62,120 nucleotides of DNA from Hyphomicrobiaceae bacterium (GTDB lineage Bacteria; Pseudomonadota; Alphaproteobacteria; Rhizobiales; Hyphomicrobiaceae): the NCBI GenBank assembly GCA_025359185.1, contig JANYHF010000077.1, positions 1 to 62,120 on the forward strand. The letters are read 5' to 3'. The notes beneath the pieces were generated by a model. That model searched no databases, was not told the origin of the DNA, and worked only from the letters and a program-made list of their open reading frames with translations. Shown piece by piece: positions 8,042 through 16,874 of this stretch. Position numbers and translations under genes: made by a program. How positions within the stretch are numbered: the stretch's first letter is position 1; each line of letters opens with the position of its first letter.

Positions 8042-8573
8042 TTCGCGCCCAAGACGCTGGCGGTCGCATGGACGAAAGTCTGCGCGAACAAAGGTGATGC
8101 GGGCGTAGATGGGCAATCGATTGCTCAGTTCGCAGCGAAGGCAGATCAGTATCTGTCCGAGCTATCGGCGGCACTACAGGACGGTACGTACAAGCCGCAA
8201 TCCGTCAGGCGGGTCGACATCCCGAAGGGCGATGGCAAGACGAGGCCGTTGGGGATTCCCACGGTCATGGATCGCATCGTCCAGACGGCTGTCCGTCTCG
8301 TCATCGAACCGATCTTCGAGCATGGGTTCGCGGAGGGAAGTTACGGCTTCCGTCCCGGGCGCGGGTGCCCTGACGCGCTGCGCGAGGTCGATCGATTGAT
8401 CAAGGAGGGGTTCACGCATGTGATGGACGCCGACTTGGCTGCCTACTTCGATTCCCCACGACGCGCTGATGGCGCAGGTCAAGGCCAAAGTCATCGACGG
8501 CGGCGTGCTCGACCTGATCCGCGGGTGGTTTAAGGCCGACATACTGAAGGGTTTGGAGCGATGGACGCCGACC
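8042..8573 (+). pseudogene. Group II intron reverse transcriptase/maturase, truncated and frameshifted
   Basis: The frame from about 8042 encodes LtrA-type blocks: GDAGVDGQSI, then LQDGTYKPQSVRRVDIPKG, the RT block KTRPLGIPTVMDRIVQTAV, SYGFRPGRGCPDALREVD and VMDADLAAYFDS. At about 8453 a small deletion shifts the frame; homology continues in another frame as PHDALMAQVKAKV and GLERWTPT, then stops at 8573. The catalytic YADD block, the maturase domain and any intron domain V/VI are missing, and the N-terminus lacks a start. The upstream junction near 8040 and the downstream junction at 8573 look like deletion endpoints. Not functional as a reverse transcriptase. Confidence 0.85.
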
Positions 8574-8574
8574 T

Positions 8575-8655
8575 GCCGTGCTGGTGCAAACCCTGGCCGC
8601 CGCCGGTCTGGCAGCAGGCGCGGTGTACTGGCTGCTCGCTGGACGACGGGCATAG
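8575..8655 (+). other. C-terminal tail of an unidentified membrane protein
   Basis: Immediately after the intron-ORF homology ends, a different frame reads AVLVQTLAAAGLAAGAVYWL and ends in LLAGRRA and a TAG. It resembles a last transmembrane helix with a basic tail, and may be what remains of the gene into which the intron once inserted or which a deletion joined to it. No N-terminal part was found on the left side. Confidence 0.3.
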
Positions 8656-8660
8656 CGAAC

Positions 8661-9236
8661 CTAAGCCGGGCGTACTTCCAGCACTTCCGGCACATAATGC
8701 TTCAGCATGTTCTCGATGCCGTGCCGCAGCGTTGCCGTTGACGACGGGCAGCCCGCGCAGGCGCCGCGCATCTGCAAGCTCACCACACCCTCGCGGTAGC
8801 TGCGGAACACGATGTCGCCGCCATCATTGGCCACCGCGGGGCGCACGCGCGTCTCGATCAGCTCCTTGATGGTATCAACGATCTCCTGGTCCTCGGGCGC
8901 GAAATCCTCGGCCTCGGTATCGGCCGCGTGCGACCCCGCAGCAGCGCCAGCGCCCGCCACCACCGGCGCACCAGACATGTAGTGCTCCATGATGACGCCA
9001 AGCACGGCCGGCTTGAGGTGTTGCCAGGCCAACGTGTCGGCCTTGGAGACGGAAATGAAATCCTGCCCTAGGAACACGCCCGCGACGCCGTCGATCGCAA
9101 ACAGCGCTGACGCCAGCGGCGAATCGGCAGCGGCGGCTAGGTCGCGGTACTCCAGCGTACCCGCAGGCAGCACGGTCTTGCCGGGGATGAATTTCAGCGT
9201 CGCCGGATTGGGCGTGGCTTCGGTCTGAATGAACAT
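8661..9236 (-). CDS. NifU-family Fe-S cluster scaffold/carrier (NfuA-like)
   Basis: 191-residue two-domain protein. The N-terminal Nfu domain begins MFIQTEATPNPATLKFIPGK and runs to about residue 90. A short Ala-rich linker precedes the C-terminal NifU domain, which has VANDGGDIVF and the cluster-binding CxxC as CAGCPSSTATL. It receives or carries 4Fe-4S clusters in the cytosol. Length and domain order are standard for alphaproteobacteria. It stands alone; the converging gene remnants on its 3' side are unrelated. Confidence 0.93.
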   Translation of the reverse strand: MFIQTEATPNPATLKFIPGKTVLPAGTLEYRDLAAAADSPLASALFAIDGVAGVFLGQDFISVSKADTLAWQHLKPAVLGVIMEHYMSGAPVVAGAGAAAGSHAADTEAEDFAPEDQEIVDTIKELIETRVRPAVANDGGDIVFRSYREGVVSLQMRGACAGCPSSTATLRHGIENMLKHYVPEVLEVRPA

Positions 9237-9579
9237 GGCAGGTTTCCTGGCGGATGGGCCGCGTGTCGTGAATGAGGAGTGTTCTATCGTGCGGGCGGGG
9301 CGGGGTCAAAGGCCGCCTCAAAGGCGATGGCCGGAAGCGTTCGGTGTAACTGGCCAGCGCCACTATGTGTGACACGTGTCCCGGCGAACAGCCGCCGTAT
9401 CGGCCTTCGTCGGCTCGATCCGCCACTCAAGACTATGTGAACCCAGGTTGATTTGGTTTTAAGCCAAGCGTCCCCATCTCTTTCCTAGCAGACGCAGCAG
9501 AGCCCCACCGAAACTCGTTGGGGCCGAAACGTGGAATTTCGATGCTGGGTCTGATCAAAGCAAAAAACGGAGATCGATC
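9237..9579. other. Intergenic region between nfuA-like gene and small exported-protein gene
   Basis: 343 bp between two divergently read genes, so it should carry both promoters. No strong sigma70 pair stands out. Open frames here are not supported by a ribosome site or recognisable sequence. A GGAG at 9569-9572 is the ribosome site of the plus-strand gene at 9580. Confidence 0.5.
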
Positions 9580-9753
9580 ATGTTGAAGACCATCACTCTC
9601 GCAGCCGTTCTTGTCGCCTCAGCCCTCGCCATCAGCTCGGTTCCTGCGAGCGCTGGCCAGCAGGGGGCAGGCTACTACCTGAGCGGGCATTATAGCTTGT
9701 CCGAGCAGAACCTTGATACCAACTCAGGCCTCGGTTCCGCGAACGGCAACTAA
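9580..9753 (+). CDS. Small exported protein, 57 residues, function unknown
   Basis: ATG 9580 follows GGAGATCGATC, a good ribosome site. The first 26 residues form a textbook Sec signal peptide (MLKTITLAAVLVASALAISS, then VPASAG). The mature part is about 31 residues, rich in Gly, Ser, Asn and Tyr (GAGYYLSGHYSLSEQNL). A strong hairpin follows 30 bp after the stop. The complete gene-like arrangement (ribosome site, signal, stop, terminator) supports a real gene despite its size. No family recognised. Confidence 0.65.
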   Translation: MLKTITLAAVLVASALAISSVPASAGQQGAGYYLSGHYSLSEQNLDTNSGLGSANGN

Positions 9754-9782
9754 ACGTTGCAGTGTCGCATCTCACAAATGCG

Positions 9783-9814
9783 CAAATGTGGTCGCCTTTG
9801 GGTGGCCACATTTG
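9783..9814 (+). terminator. Hairpin terminator candidate after the small exported gene
   Basis: A 14-bp stem pairs 9783-9796 with 9801-9814 around a TTTG loop, with two G-T wobbles. CAAATGTGG pairs perfectly with CCACATTTG. The stem is followed by TGTTTGT, a weak T-rich tail. It may also serve the Fic gene, whose stop lies 90 bp away on the other strand. Confidence 0.6.
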
Positions 9815-9902
9815 TGTTTGTCGTGCGCTCAGACATCGGCTGCCAAAAGCCGGTGGAGGCGATGGGGGCGGGCTTCTTGATGTGTCGAGGTCCATTGGGA
9901 AT

Positions 9903-11171
9903 TTATCGAGCGAGCTTGGGATAGAGGCCTGGCATGATGCCGGGGGCCAAGCTGGCAGGGAATGCAATACGGAATGGCGCCTTGTGCGTCGGCGCGGTGA
10001 TGATTCCTCGTTCATGCAGTCGCGCTGTCACTCTGCGGGCCTTACGCTCCTCCAATCCCACGACTTCAGGCACGTCCTTTCGCTCCAGTTCCCGATTGGA
10101 GAGGATGTGAGCAAGTGCCCGCGACGAATTGGGCATGATGCCACCAACACGCTCCTCGTCCTTCGCCCAATCGAGAATGCGCCGGCGCAAGGCCGCCGGT
10201 TGCATCAGTTCAGCCATGAACTTCACTTGATCCAGACATGCGACAAGAAAGAATTCCGTGAAGCTCGCCAGCGCCTCTTCGCTCAATGCGCCGCGGCCAT
10301 CCAGGTCATTGCGGCGTGGAAGGTCGCATTCGGCCAAGTGCTGCTTGTAGCGATCATCGGCACGGGCAAGTCCCCTGGCGATCGACCAGATGCCACCTGT
10401 GTCGAGGGCTTCAAGGAGCATTGCATACGAGATCAGGCGAGCAACACGGCCATTTCCATCTGCGAATGGATGAATCCAGAGTAGCCGATGATGTGCCGCC
10501 GCCGACTGCAGCACGGTCTCGAATTTACTGAGCCTGCCATAGGCCGCGTCCCATCTCATCAGGAAGCGCGGCACCGCTGCCGGGCTGATTGCGATGTGTC
10601 TTCCGACCTTGACGTCGTCGCTTCGCGTCTCGCCTGGAACCACCAGTACCTTGCGCTTCGTCTTGGTATCCTCGACCCACAATAAATCCGGTGGCAGCGC
10701 ACTTTCGAAGCGCCGATGGACTTCGAGCACTGCTGCGCCGGTCGCAGCCTTGCCAACGAGGCCACCATCATCGATCCAGCGTTGCGTCGCAATGTGAGCC
10801 TTGGCCTCGAGCTGAAGGTCTCGTTGCTCTTTGTCGGCACTGAAGTCTTCGGTCAGCGCCCGCTCGATGTCCACCGGATGTGTGTGATGGCCTTCGATCA
10901 GGTTGCTGTAGTAGCAGTTCATCGATCGAACGAGATCCGACAATGCCCCGACCATCCCGTCGGGCAAGCTCGTCTTGAAGCTGGCTGCGGCGCCGACGAG
11001 TTCAAATACGAGCTCATTGAGGCGAGCGCGGTGCTTCGAGCCGTCGGAAACGAGCATTGGCTCCATCTTGGAGACTGACTCTTCCCGATCTGGTAGCGTT
11101 TGCTCGGCATCGACCGTGGCACGCTTGCTGGTAGGTTTTTTGGCCAGTTTTTTGGTGGGTTGCCGGGTCAT
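9903..11171 (-). CDS. Fic-domain protein (adenylyltransferase), class II-like
   Basis: 422 residues. The Fic core carries HPFADGNGRVARL, a perfect HPFx(D/E)GNGRxxR active site, at about residue 236. An N-terminal SNLIEGH at about 88 fits the inhibitory [S/T]xxxE[G/N] motif, so the protein likely restrains itself (class II) and needs no separate antitoxin. The last 100 residues look like a winged-helix (LERKDVPEVVGLEERKARRV, TARLHERGIITA), as in many Fic/DUF4172-type proteins that may bind DNA. The N-terminus is Lys/Thr-rich. Codon use looks less GC-biased than in the flanking core genes. Probable target: AMPylation of a host protein; identity unknown. Confidence 0.88.
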   Translation of the reverse strand: MTRQPTKKLAKKPTSKRATVDAEQTLPDREESVSKMEPMLVSDGSKHRARLNELVFELVGAAASFKTSLPDGMVGALSDLVRSMNCYYSNLIEGHHTHPVDIERALTEDFSADKEQRDLQLEAKAHIATQRWIDDGGLVGKAATGAAVLEVHRRFESALPPDLLWVEDTKTKRKVLVVPGETRSDDVKVGRHIAISPAAVPRFLMRWDAAYGRLSKFETVLQSAAAHHRLLWIHPFADGNGRVARLISYAMLLEALDTGGIWSIARGLARADDRYKQHLAECDLPRRNDLDGRGALSEEALASFTEFFLVACLDQVKFMAELMQPAALRRRILDWAKDEERVGGIMPNSSRALAHILSNRELERKDVPEVVGLEERKARRVTARLHERGIITAPTHKAPFRIAFPASLAPGIMPGLYPKLAR

Positions 11172-11185
11172 GATTGCTCCAATTC

Positions 11186-11203
11186 ATACAGCATTTGCTG
11201 TAT
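11186..11203. promoter_or_regulatory. 18-bp perfect palindrome upstream of fic
   Basis: ATACAGCATTTGCTGTAT is an inverted repeat with 8-base arms around TT, ending 14 bp upstream of the Fic start codon. This position suits an operator that blocks transcription or translation initiation. The Fic protein's own C-terminal winged helix is a candidate binder. A short 33-residue frame overlaps it but has no support. Confidence 0.5.
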
Positions 11204-11489
11204 GTCTGAACGATCGTCCACCAATTTCTTGGTCAGTTGGCTGGCCAGTTTTCTGGGCGGTTTCGGGACATTCGTTCCGTCTCATGCCGCTTCATCGCAT
11301 ATCACTGTTGTCGTGTGATGAATGTGTGATGGTAGCTCGATCGCGCCGTCGCGAATGGGTCAGTGCATTGAAATTGCCTTGCAATATTTGAGCCTCCGAC
11401 TTGAGGAGCCAAGCGTGATCGGGTTTCCTTTGTGGGTTGTGGCACGAGCCCGCAGCCAAAGCAGTTACCCATCCAGACTCCCAGCCCGA

Positions 11490-11885
11490 TCAGAAAAGCA
11501 TGACACTGTTGCTGTAGGCTTTGAGGATACTGTCATGCGTCAACAGCGTAAGCGGCTCGTGCAGGGCTTGGGCAATGAGCAGCCGGTCGAACGGATCGCG
11601 GTGATGATCGGGCAATGTTGCGACCGCGATCGCGTGCTCTACCGTTATCGACAGCAGCTCAAAGCCAGCCGTCCGGAAATAGGACAGCGCGTCAGGCCCC
11701 GATAGTGGAATGTCGTTCCATCGGCCTCTGGAAAGCCGAAACTTTATCGATATTTCCCAAATACTTACAGCGCTTACGACAATTTGGTTTTTTGGGTCAG
11801 AGACGAGGTCTATCGCGGCCTTAGCCAGCCGCGGATCGTCAAGGATCGCCCAAAGCGCAATTTGTGTGTCGACCAGCAACCTCAA
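11490..11885 (-). CDS. PIN-domain ribonuclease toxin (VapC-like)
   Basis: 131 residues with the PIN acidic set: LLVDTQIALWAI (first Asp at 6), SAVSIWEISIK (Glu) and DPFDRLLIAQAL (Asp pair), then LLTHD near the end. This subgroup is the one paired with Phd/YefM-type antitoxins. The start is a TTG overlapping the antitoxin TGA (TTGA), giving translational coupling. A second TTG two codons on is possible. Inferred action: cleavage of RNA when the antitoxin is lost. Confidence 0.88.
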   Translation of the reverse strand: MRLLVDTQIALWAILDDPRLAKAAIDLVSDPKNQIVVSAVSIWEISIKFRLSRGRWNDIPLSGPDALSYFRTAGFELLSITVEHAIAVATLPDHHRDPFDRLLIAQALHEPLTLLTHDSILKAYSNSVMLF

Positions 11886-12127
11886 CTGCCGGAACCAAGG
11901 AAGAGGTCCTCAATCTCCTTATCGGCAGCATCAATGCTTTCGGGCATGACAAACATACCCTTTGCAATGCCTATGCGCTGGCCAGTTGGCAGCGGGCTGA
12001 TCGGGACCAACCGGGCTACGGGCCTGCCGTTGCGCGCGATGATGATCTCGGTTTCCGATCCGCTCTCTACAGCCGCGACCAGCCGCGACAGGTTGGACTT
12101 TGCTTCGAACATGTTCACTGTGGTCAT
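11882..12127 (-). CDS. Phd/YefM-family antitoxin, partner of the PIN toxin
   Basis: 81 residues starting MTTVNMFEAKSNLSRLV, the classic Phd/YefM N-terminal DNA-binding/dimer fold, with ARNGRPVARLVPI and an acidic, toxin-binding C-terminus. ATG 12127 has AGGA at a good distance; an in-frame TTG 18 bp upstream is less likely. It overlaps the toxin gene by 4 bp and likely represses its own promoter together with the toxin. Confidence 0.88.
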   Translation of the reverse strand: MTTVNMFEAKSNLSRLVAAVESGSETEIIIARNGRPVARLVPISPLPTGQRIGIAKGMFVMPESIDAADKEIEDLFLGSGS

Positions 12128-12152
12128 GAATGTCCTATCAGTCAAATTTGTG

Positions 12153-12164
12153 GTCTAACTAGAC
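12153..12164. promoter_or_regulatory. Candidate autoregulatory operator of the Phd/PIN pair
   Basis: GTCTAACTAGAC, with 5-base inverted arms around AC, lies 26 bp upstream of the antitoxin ATG in an AT-rich stretch that otherwise contrasts with the GC-rich surroundings. Phd/YefM proteins bind short palindromes of this kind in their own promoters. Weak evidence by itself. Confidence 0.35.
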
Positions 12165-12301
12165 TAAACTAACCATCCGAGGCAGTCAAGGCCTGCTTGA
12201 ATTGCGCTGCGATGATCGCCTATCGCGCAGCTCACCACTAATTGTGTGTCTGCGGCCTGTCATCGGGCACGTCGACCCGAGGAAATTTCAGGTGACGGGC
12301 G

Positions 12302-13177
12302 TTAAATCAACTTGGCCAGTTCCACCTTCAGCTCCGGCCCGAGGTCGGCGCGGGCCAGCCCGAACGCCACATTCGCGGTCAAAAACCCGATTTTGGCCCC
12401 GCAGTCGAAGGTTCGACCCTGGTGGCGGACGGCGTTGAAGGGCTGCTGGCCCATCAGATGCACCATGGCGTCGGTGATCTGAATTTCGCCGCCTGCGCCC
12501 TTTTCCATCCGCGACAACAACGAGAAAATCTCCGGCTGCAGAATATAGCGGCCCATGATGTAGAGGTTTGAGGGCGCCGTGCCCTTGGGTGGCTTTTCGA
12601 CCATGCCAGTGATTGGCCAGACCGGGTCCTTGCCCGCGCCCGTCGCGACGATGCCGAATTTGTGCGCGTCCTCCGGCGTCGTTTCCTCGACGGCGATGAC
12701 GTTGCCGCCAGTCTGATTGTACACGTCCAGCATCTGCGCCAGGCAGCGCTTGCCGGGCGATTGGGTAATCATGTCGGGCAGCAACAGCGCGAACGGCTCG
12801 TCGCCTACCAACTCGCGTGCGCACCAGACGGCATGGCCCAGCCCGAGCGGGTCCTGCTGGCGGGTGAAACTCGCTGAGCCTGCCTGCGGCAGCACATCGG
12901 CCAGCAATTTCAACTCGTGCGTGCGCCCGCGCTCGGCGAGCGCCTGCTCCAGTTCCGGCTGGCGGTCGAAATAGTCCTCAATGGCCGACTTGTTGCGGCC
13001 GGTGACAAAGATCAGGTGCTCGATGCCTGCCTCGCGCGCTTCATCCACAACATGCTGGATCACCGGGCGATCAACCACCGTGAGCATCTCTTTCGGCATC
13101 GCCTTGGTGGCGGGCAGAAAACGGGTGCCGAGCCCAGCGACTGGGAACACGGCTTTGCGGACGGGTTTGTGGTGCAT
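12302..13177 (-). CDS. galU: UTP-glucose-1-phosphate uridylyltransferase
   Basis: 291 residues. Nucleotidyltransferase signature [20 protein letters not shown] at the N-terminus, then [15 protein letters not shown], VEEAxEAGI-type block ([19 protein letters not shown]), [10 protein letters not shown] and PLLLPDMI-type loop (ALLLPDMI), [12 protein letters not shown] and GEIQITDA. It makes UDP-glucose from UTP and glucose-1-phosphate. ATG 13177 is chosen because homologues start just before VRKAVFP. It is divergent from galE, the next enzyme, and supplies its substrate. Confidence 0.95.
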   Translation of the reverse strand: MHHKPVRKAVFPVAGLGTRFLPATKAMPKEMLTVVDRPVIQHVVDEAREAGIEHLIFVTGRNKSAIEDYFDRQPELEQALAERGRTHELKLLADVLPQAGSASFTRQQDPLGLGHAVWCARELVGDEPFALLLPDMITQSPGKRCLAQMLDVYNQTGGNVIAVEETTPEDAHKFGIVATGAGKDPVWPITGMVEKPPKGTAPSNLYIMGRYILQPEIFSLLSRMEKGAGGEIQITDAMVHLMGQQPFNAVRHQGRTFDCGAKIGFLTANVAFGLARADLGPELKVELAKLI

Positions 13178-13376
13178 GGAACAATCCCAAGATAATCTCA
13201 GCGATGACGCGATGCCTAGCAAGCATTGCCCCAGATAGCGGTGTTCGCAGTCCGCCAACAGCAAACACTCTCACCAGGTCGTTAATATGTGTTCACTTCT
13301 GCGGCGCGCCCGCTAAACCAAGGGCTCCGGCACGGATTCTGCACAGTTTCGCGCAGCCAACGATTCGGAGGGTCCC

Positions 13377-14369
13377 ATGTCTATTCTCGTCACCGGCGGT
13401 GCCGGCTATATCGGCAGCCATATGGTGCTGGAGCTTTTGAGCGCGGGCGAAAAGGTCGTCGTGCTCGACAATCTCTCGACTGGCGTGCGCGCGGCGGTGC
13501 CTGCCGAGGCGCAGCTGATTGTCGGCGACGTGGGCGACCAGGAGGCCGTGACGGGCCTGATGCGCCGCCATGGCGTCGAGGCGGCTATTCATTTCGCGGG
13601 CTCCATCGTAGTGCCGGATTCGGTGGTAGACCCGCTCGGCTACTACAACAACAACACCGTAAAATCGCGCGCGCTGTTGGCGGCGGCGGTGGCAGCTGGC
13701 GTGAAGAATTTCATCTTCTCTTCGACGGCGGCGGTCTACGGAATGCCCAGCACCAACCCGGTGTCGGAGATGAACGAACTGAAACCGATCTCGCCCTATG
13801 GCACCTCCAAGCTCATGACCGAGCTGATGCTGGCGGACGTCGCGCGCGCGCATGATTTCCGTTATGCCGCCCTGCGCTATTTCAACGTCGCTGGCGCCGA
13901 TCCCATGGGGCGCTCGGGCCAGTCGACCCCGCGCGCAACGCACCTGATCAAAGTCGCGTGCCAGACCGCGCTCGGCGATCACGCGCAGCTCAGCGTCTAC
14001 GGCACCGACTACCCGACGCCCGACGGCACCTGCGTGCGCGACTACATCCATGTCAGCGACCTCGCGCGGGCACACATGGCGGCCTTGCGCAATCTTCGCA
14101 ATGGCGGTGCGTCGGACGTGTTCAACTGCGGCTACGGCCGCGGCTACTCGGTGCTGGAAGTGATCGAGGCCGTGAAAATGGTGAGCGGCGTCGATTTCAA
14201 GGTGAGTTTTGGCCCACGCCGGGCCGGCGATCCGGCGGCGCTGGTGGCGGGCGCGGGGCATATCCGCAAAGTGCTCGGCTGGCAACCGCAGCTCGAGGAT
14301 TTGGCGACAATCGTCACGCACGCCTATGGGTGGGAATCGCGGCTGGTCAAGCTGGCGAAGGCGTCGTAG
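13377..14369 (+). CDS. galE: UDP-glucose 4-epimerase
   Basis: 330 residues of the extended short-chain dehydrogenase family. NAD-binding GGAGYIGSH at residues 7-15, catalytic SSTAAVYG, and the YxxxK active site as YGTSK. GDVGD and RYFNVAGADP blocks are typical. It interconverts UDP-glucose and UDP-galactose for envelope polysaccharide synthesis. GGAGGGTCCC precedes the ATG. Divergent promoters for galU and galE must sit in the 200 bp between them. Confidence 0.95.
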   Translation: MSILVTGGAGYIGSHMVLELLSAGEKVVVLDNLSTGVRAAVPAEAQLIVGDVGDQEAVTGLMRRHGVEAAIHFAGSIVVPDSVVDPLGYYNNNTVKSRALLAAAVAAGVKNFIFSSTAAVYGMPSTNPVSEMNELKPISPYGTSKLMTELMLADVARAHDFRYAALRYFNVAGADPMGRSGQSTPRATHLIKVACQTALGDHAQLSVYGTDYPTPDGTCVRDYIHVSDLARAHMAALRNLRNGGASDVFNCGYGRGYSVLEVIEAVKMVSGVDFKVSFGPRRAGDPAALVAGAGHIRKVLGWQPQLEDLATIVTHAYGWESRLVKLAKAS

Positions 14370-14444
14370 GGAACACTGCGGCCGGTTCACGTTCGCCCGA
14401 AAGAATTAGGGTGATGGCAGTTTTGTTCGCTTGCTGTTGCTGCC

Positions 14445-14473
14445 TTGACAACGATTCTCCCCCGTGTGCCATT
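14445..14473 (+). promoter_or_regulatory. Weak sigma70-like promoter upstream of aspS
   Basis: A consensus -35 TTGACA (14445-14450) is followed after 17 bp by GCCATT, a poor -10. It lies 40 bp upstream of the aspS ATG. The perfect -35 and spacing are the only support. Confidence 0.3.
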
Positions 14474-14513
14474 CGCGGCCAAACATCCGTGATTTGCACC
14501 GAGGATTACGCCC

Positions 14514-16322
14514 ATGGCGACCCCCATTCACCGCTACCGTTCGCACACCTGCGGCGCGCTGCGTGCCACCGATGTGGGCAAACCGGCACGCATTTCGGGC
14601 TGGGTGCACCGGGTGCGCGACCATGGCGGGCTGATGTTTATCGACTTGCGCGATCATTACGGCCTGACGCAGATCGTTGCCGACCCGGACAGCGCGGCGT
14701 TCAAGGCCGCCGAGACCGTGCGCTCCGAATGGGTGATCCGTGTCGATGGCGCAGTCCGCACGCGGCCTGAGGGCACGATCAACAAGGATTTGCCTACCGG
14801 CGAGATTGAGCTGTTTGCGACCGAGATCGAGGTGCTGTCGCAGAGCAAGGAGCTGCCACTGCCAGTGTTCGGCGAGCCCGATTACCCCGAGGACACGCGG
14901 CTCAAATACCGCTTCATCGAATTGCGGCGCGAGACGCTGCACAAGAATATCATGCAGCGGCTGGCGTTGGTGCGCTCCATCCGTGAGCGTATGCACGGCG
15001 CGGGCTTCAACGAGTTCTCGACGCCGATCCTGACTGCCTCCAGCCCCGAAGGCGCGCGCGATTTTCTCGTACCCTCGCGCATCCATGCCGGCAAATTCTA
15101 CGCCCTGCCGCAGGCCCCGCAGCAATACAAGCAACTGCTGATGGTCTCGGGCTTCGACCGCTATTTCCAGATCGCCCCCTGCTTCCGTGACGAAGACCCC
15201 CGCGCCGACCGGCTGCCGGGCGAATTCTACCAGCTCGACGTGGAAATGAGTTTTGTCACGCAAGACGACGTGTTTGCGACCATGGAGCCGGTGATTACGG
15301 GCGTGATGGAGGAGTTTGCGGCGGGTAAATCGGTCACAAAGGGCTGGCCGCGCATTCCGCATGGCGAGGCCATTGCGAAGTACGGCTCCGACAAGCCGGA
15401 CCTGCGCAACCCGATTGAAATGCAAGACGTGACGGAGCATTTTCGGGGGGCGGGATTCAAGGTGTTCGCAGGCATGATCGAGAAGGACCCTAAAGTCCGC
15501 ATCTGGGCGATTCCGGCGCCGACGGGCGGCTCAAGAGCCTTCTGCGACCGCATGAACGCCTGGGCGCAGGGCGAGGGGCAACCTGGCCTTGCACATATCT
15601 TCTGGCGCGAGAGCGAAGAGGGCGGCGCGGGACCAGTCGCCAAGAATATCGGGCCGGAGCGGGCGATTGCCATCCAAAAGCAGGTGGGCCTCAAGACCGG
15701 CGACGCTGTGTTCTTTACGGCGGGCGACCCGTCGCGGTTCTACAAGTTCGCTGGCCTCGCCCGTGACAAGATCGGCACGGAATTGAAACTCGTCGACGAG
15801 AGCAAATTCGCGCTCGCCTGGATCGTCGATTTCCCGTTCTACGAGTGGAACGAGGAGGACAAGAAGATCGACTTCGCCCACAACCCGTTCTCGATGCCCC
15901 AGGGCGGCGAGGCGGCACTGGATGCGGCGGCCACTGACGAGGCGAAACTCAAGCTGAAGGCGTTCCAATACGACATCGTCTGCAACGGTTTTGAGATCGC
16001 ATCGGGCGGCATCCGCAACCATGAGCCCGGCACCATGATCAAGGCGTTCGGCGCGGCGGGACATCCAGCGTCCGAAGTCGAGAACAAATTCGGCGGCATG
16101 TACCGCGCGTTCCAATATGGCGCGCCACCGCACGGCGGCATGGCGGCAGGCATCGACCGCATGGTGATGCTGCTGGTTGGCGCCAAGAACCTGCGCGAAA
16201 TCTCACTGTTCCCGATGAACCAGCAGGCTGAAGACTTGCTCATGGGCGCGCCGACTGAGGCAACGCCCAAGCAGCTGAGGGAGCTGTCGGTGAGGGTGGC
16301 GGCGGCGGAGAAGAAGGGCTGA
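14514..16322 (+). CDS. aspS: Aspartate--tRNA(Asp/Asn) ligase, non-discriminating type
   Basis: 602-residue bacterial-type class II synthetase: OB-fold anticodon domain (1-110), catalytic core with motif 2 [19 protein letters not shown] and motif 3 [13 protein letters not shown], and a GAD insertion between. [11 protein letters not shown] in the OB fold carries the His found in non-discriminating enzymes; discriminating bacterial AspRS read NRRRDLG there. The enzyme would therefore also make Asp-tRNA(Asn), to be amidated by GatCAB. Motif 3 has GMAAGID where GLAxGLD is usual, a conservative change. GAGGATTACGCCC precedes the ATG. Confidence 0.95.
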   Translation: MATPIHRYRSHTCGALRATDVGKPARISGWVHRVRDHGGLMFIDLRDHYGLTQIVADPDSAAFKAAETVRSEWVIRVDGAVRTRPEGTINKDLPTGEIELFATEIEVLSQSKELPLPVFGEPDYPEDTRLKYRFIELRRETLHKNIMQRLALVRSIRERMHGAGFNEFSTPILTASSPEGARDFLVPSRIHAGKFYALPQAPQQYKQLLMVSGFDRYFQIAPCFRDEDPRADRLPGEFYQLDVEMSFVTQDDVFATMEPVITGVMEEFAAGKSVTKGWPRIPHGEAIAKYGSDKPDLRNPIEMQDVTEHFRGAGFKVFAGMIEKDPKVRIWAIPAPTGGSRAFCDRMNAWAQGEGQPGLAHIFWRESEEGGAGPVAKNIGPERAIAIQKQVGLKTGDAVFFTAGDPSRFYKFAGLARDKIGTELKLVDESKFALAWIVDFPFYEWNEEDKKIDFAHNPFSMPQGGEAALDAAATDEAKLKLKAFQYDIVCNGFEIASGGIRNHEPGTMIKAFGAAGHPASEVENKFGGMYRAFQYGAPPHGGMAAGIDRMVMLLVGAKNLREISLFPMNQQAEDLLMGAPTEATPKQLRELSVRVAAAEKKG

Positions 16323-16352
16323 GGGCATCGACATTGACGGGCTTGAATTGGC

Positions 16353-16874
16353 ATGGACGCAAAGCCCACGATTTTGATCTTCGCAGGTCCGAATGGCGCG
16401 GGAAAGACGACATATGCTCAGAAATACCTACTCAGTAGGCCTAGTTTTCTCTTCTTGAATGCCGATCACATGGCACGCCAACTCCGCGCGCAAGGCGTTC
16501 AGGAGAACAGAGCTGATCTGCTGGCCGTGAAAGAATTGTTGCGAGAGATCGAAAACAACATAACGCTGTCGAACGACTTCGCGCTTGAAACAACACTGAG
16601 CGGCCATACGTACATTCAAAATACCCCTCGCTGGTGTCAGCTTGGATACTTTGTTGAGCTGCACTATCTGCGGCTGCCGGACGTTGAGGGGTCAATCGAA
16701 GGCGTTCGCAGGCGCGTTGCAAAAGGTGGTCATAATGTTCCGGAACAGGCACTTCGGCGCCGGTTCCCAATGAGTTTGAAAAACTTGGAAATCGCCAAGA
16801 ACCTCGTCGATCTGTGGTACGTGTTTGATGCCGGAAAGATTGATCCAACCGAGTCCGGGAGAAATGGCCGATGA
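16353..16874 (+). CDS. Zeta-toxin-like P-loop kinase
   Basis: 173 residues. Walker A GPNGAGKTT at 12-20 lies in an ILIFAGPNGAGKTTYA context, followed by FLNADHMARQLR and FALETTLSGHTY. This is the arrangement of chromosomal zeta-like kinases, which phosphorylate UDP-sugars or other small molecules. GHNVPEQALRRRFP and the C-terminal LVDLWYVFDAG are also typical. The protein is complete but at the short end of the family. It overlaps the next gene by 4 bp (ATGA). Codon use is visibly less GC-rich than in aspS, suggesting transfer. Role inferred: toxin or defence effector in a two-gene unit. Confidence 0.75.
   Translation: MDAKPTILIFAGPNGAGKTTYAQKYLLSRPSFLFLNADHMARQLRAQGVQENRADLLAVKELLREIENNITLSNDFALETTLSGHTYIQNTPRWCQLGYFVELHYLRLPDVEGSIEGVRRRVAKGGHNVPEQALRRRFPMSLKNLEIAKNLVDLWYVFDAGKIDPTESGRNGR

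Noticed and set aside
7814-8116. Minus-strand 100-codon frame upstream of lysR
   Set aside because: It runs through the inverted repeat and into the intron ORF remnant and is Arg/Gly-rich low complexity; no support as a gene.
11186-11203. LexA/SOS box before fic
   Set aside because: The palindrome has ACAG...CTGT with a 6-base gap in the opposite arrangement to CTGT-N8-ACAG, and the alphaproteobacterial GTTC-N7-GTTC pattern is absent.
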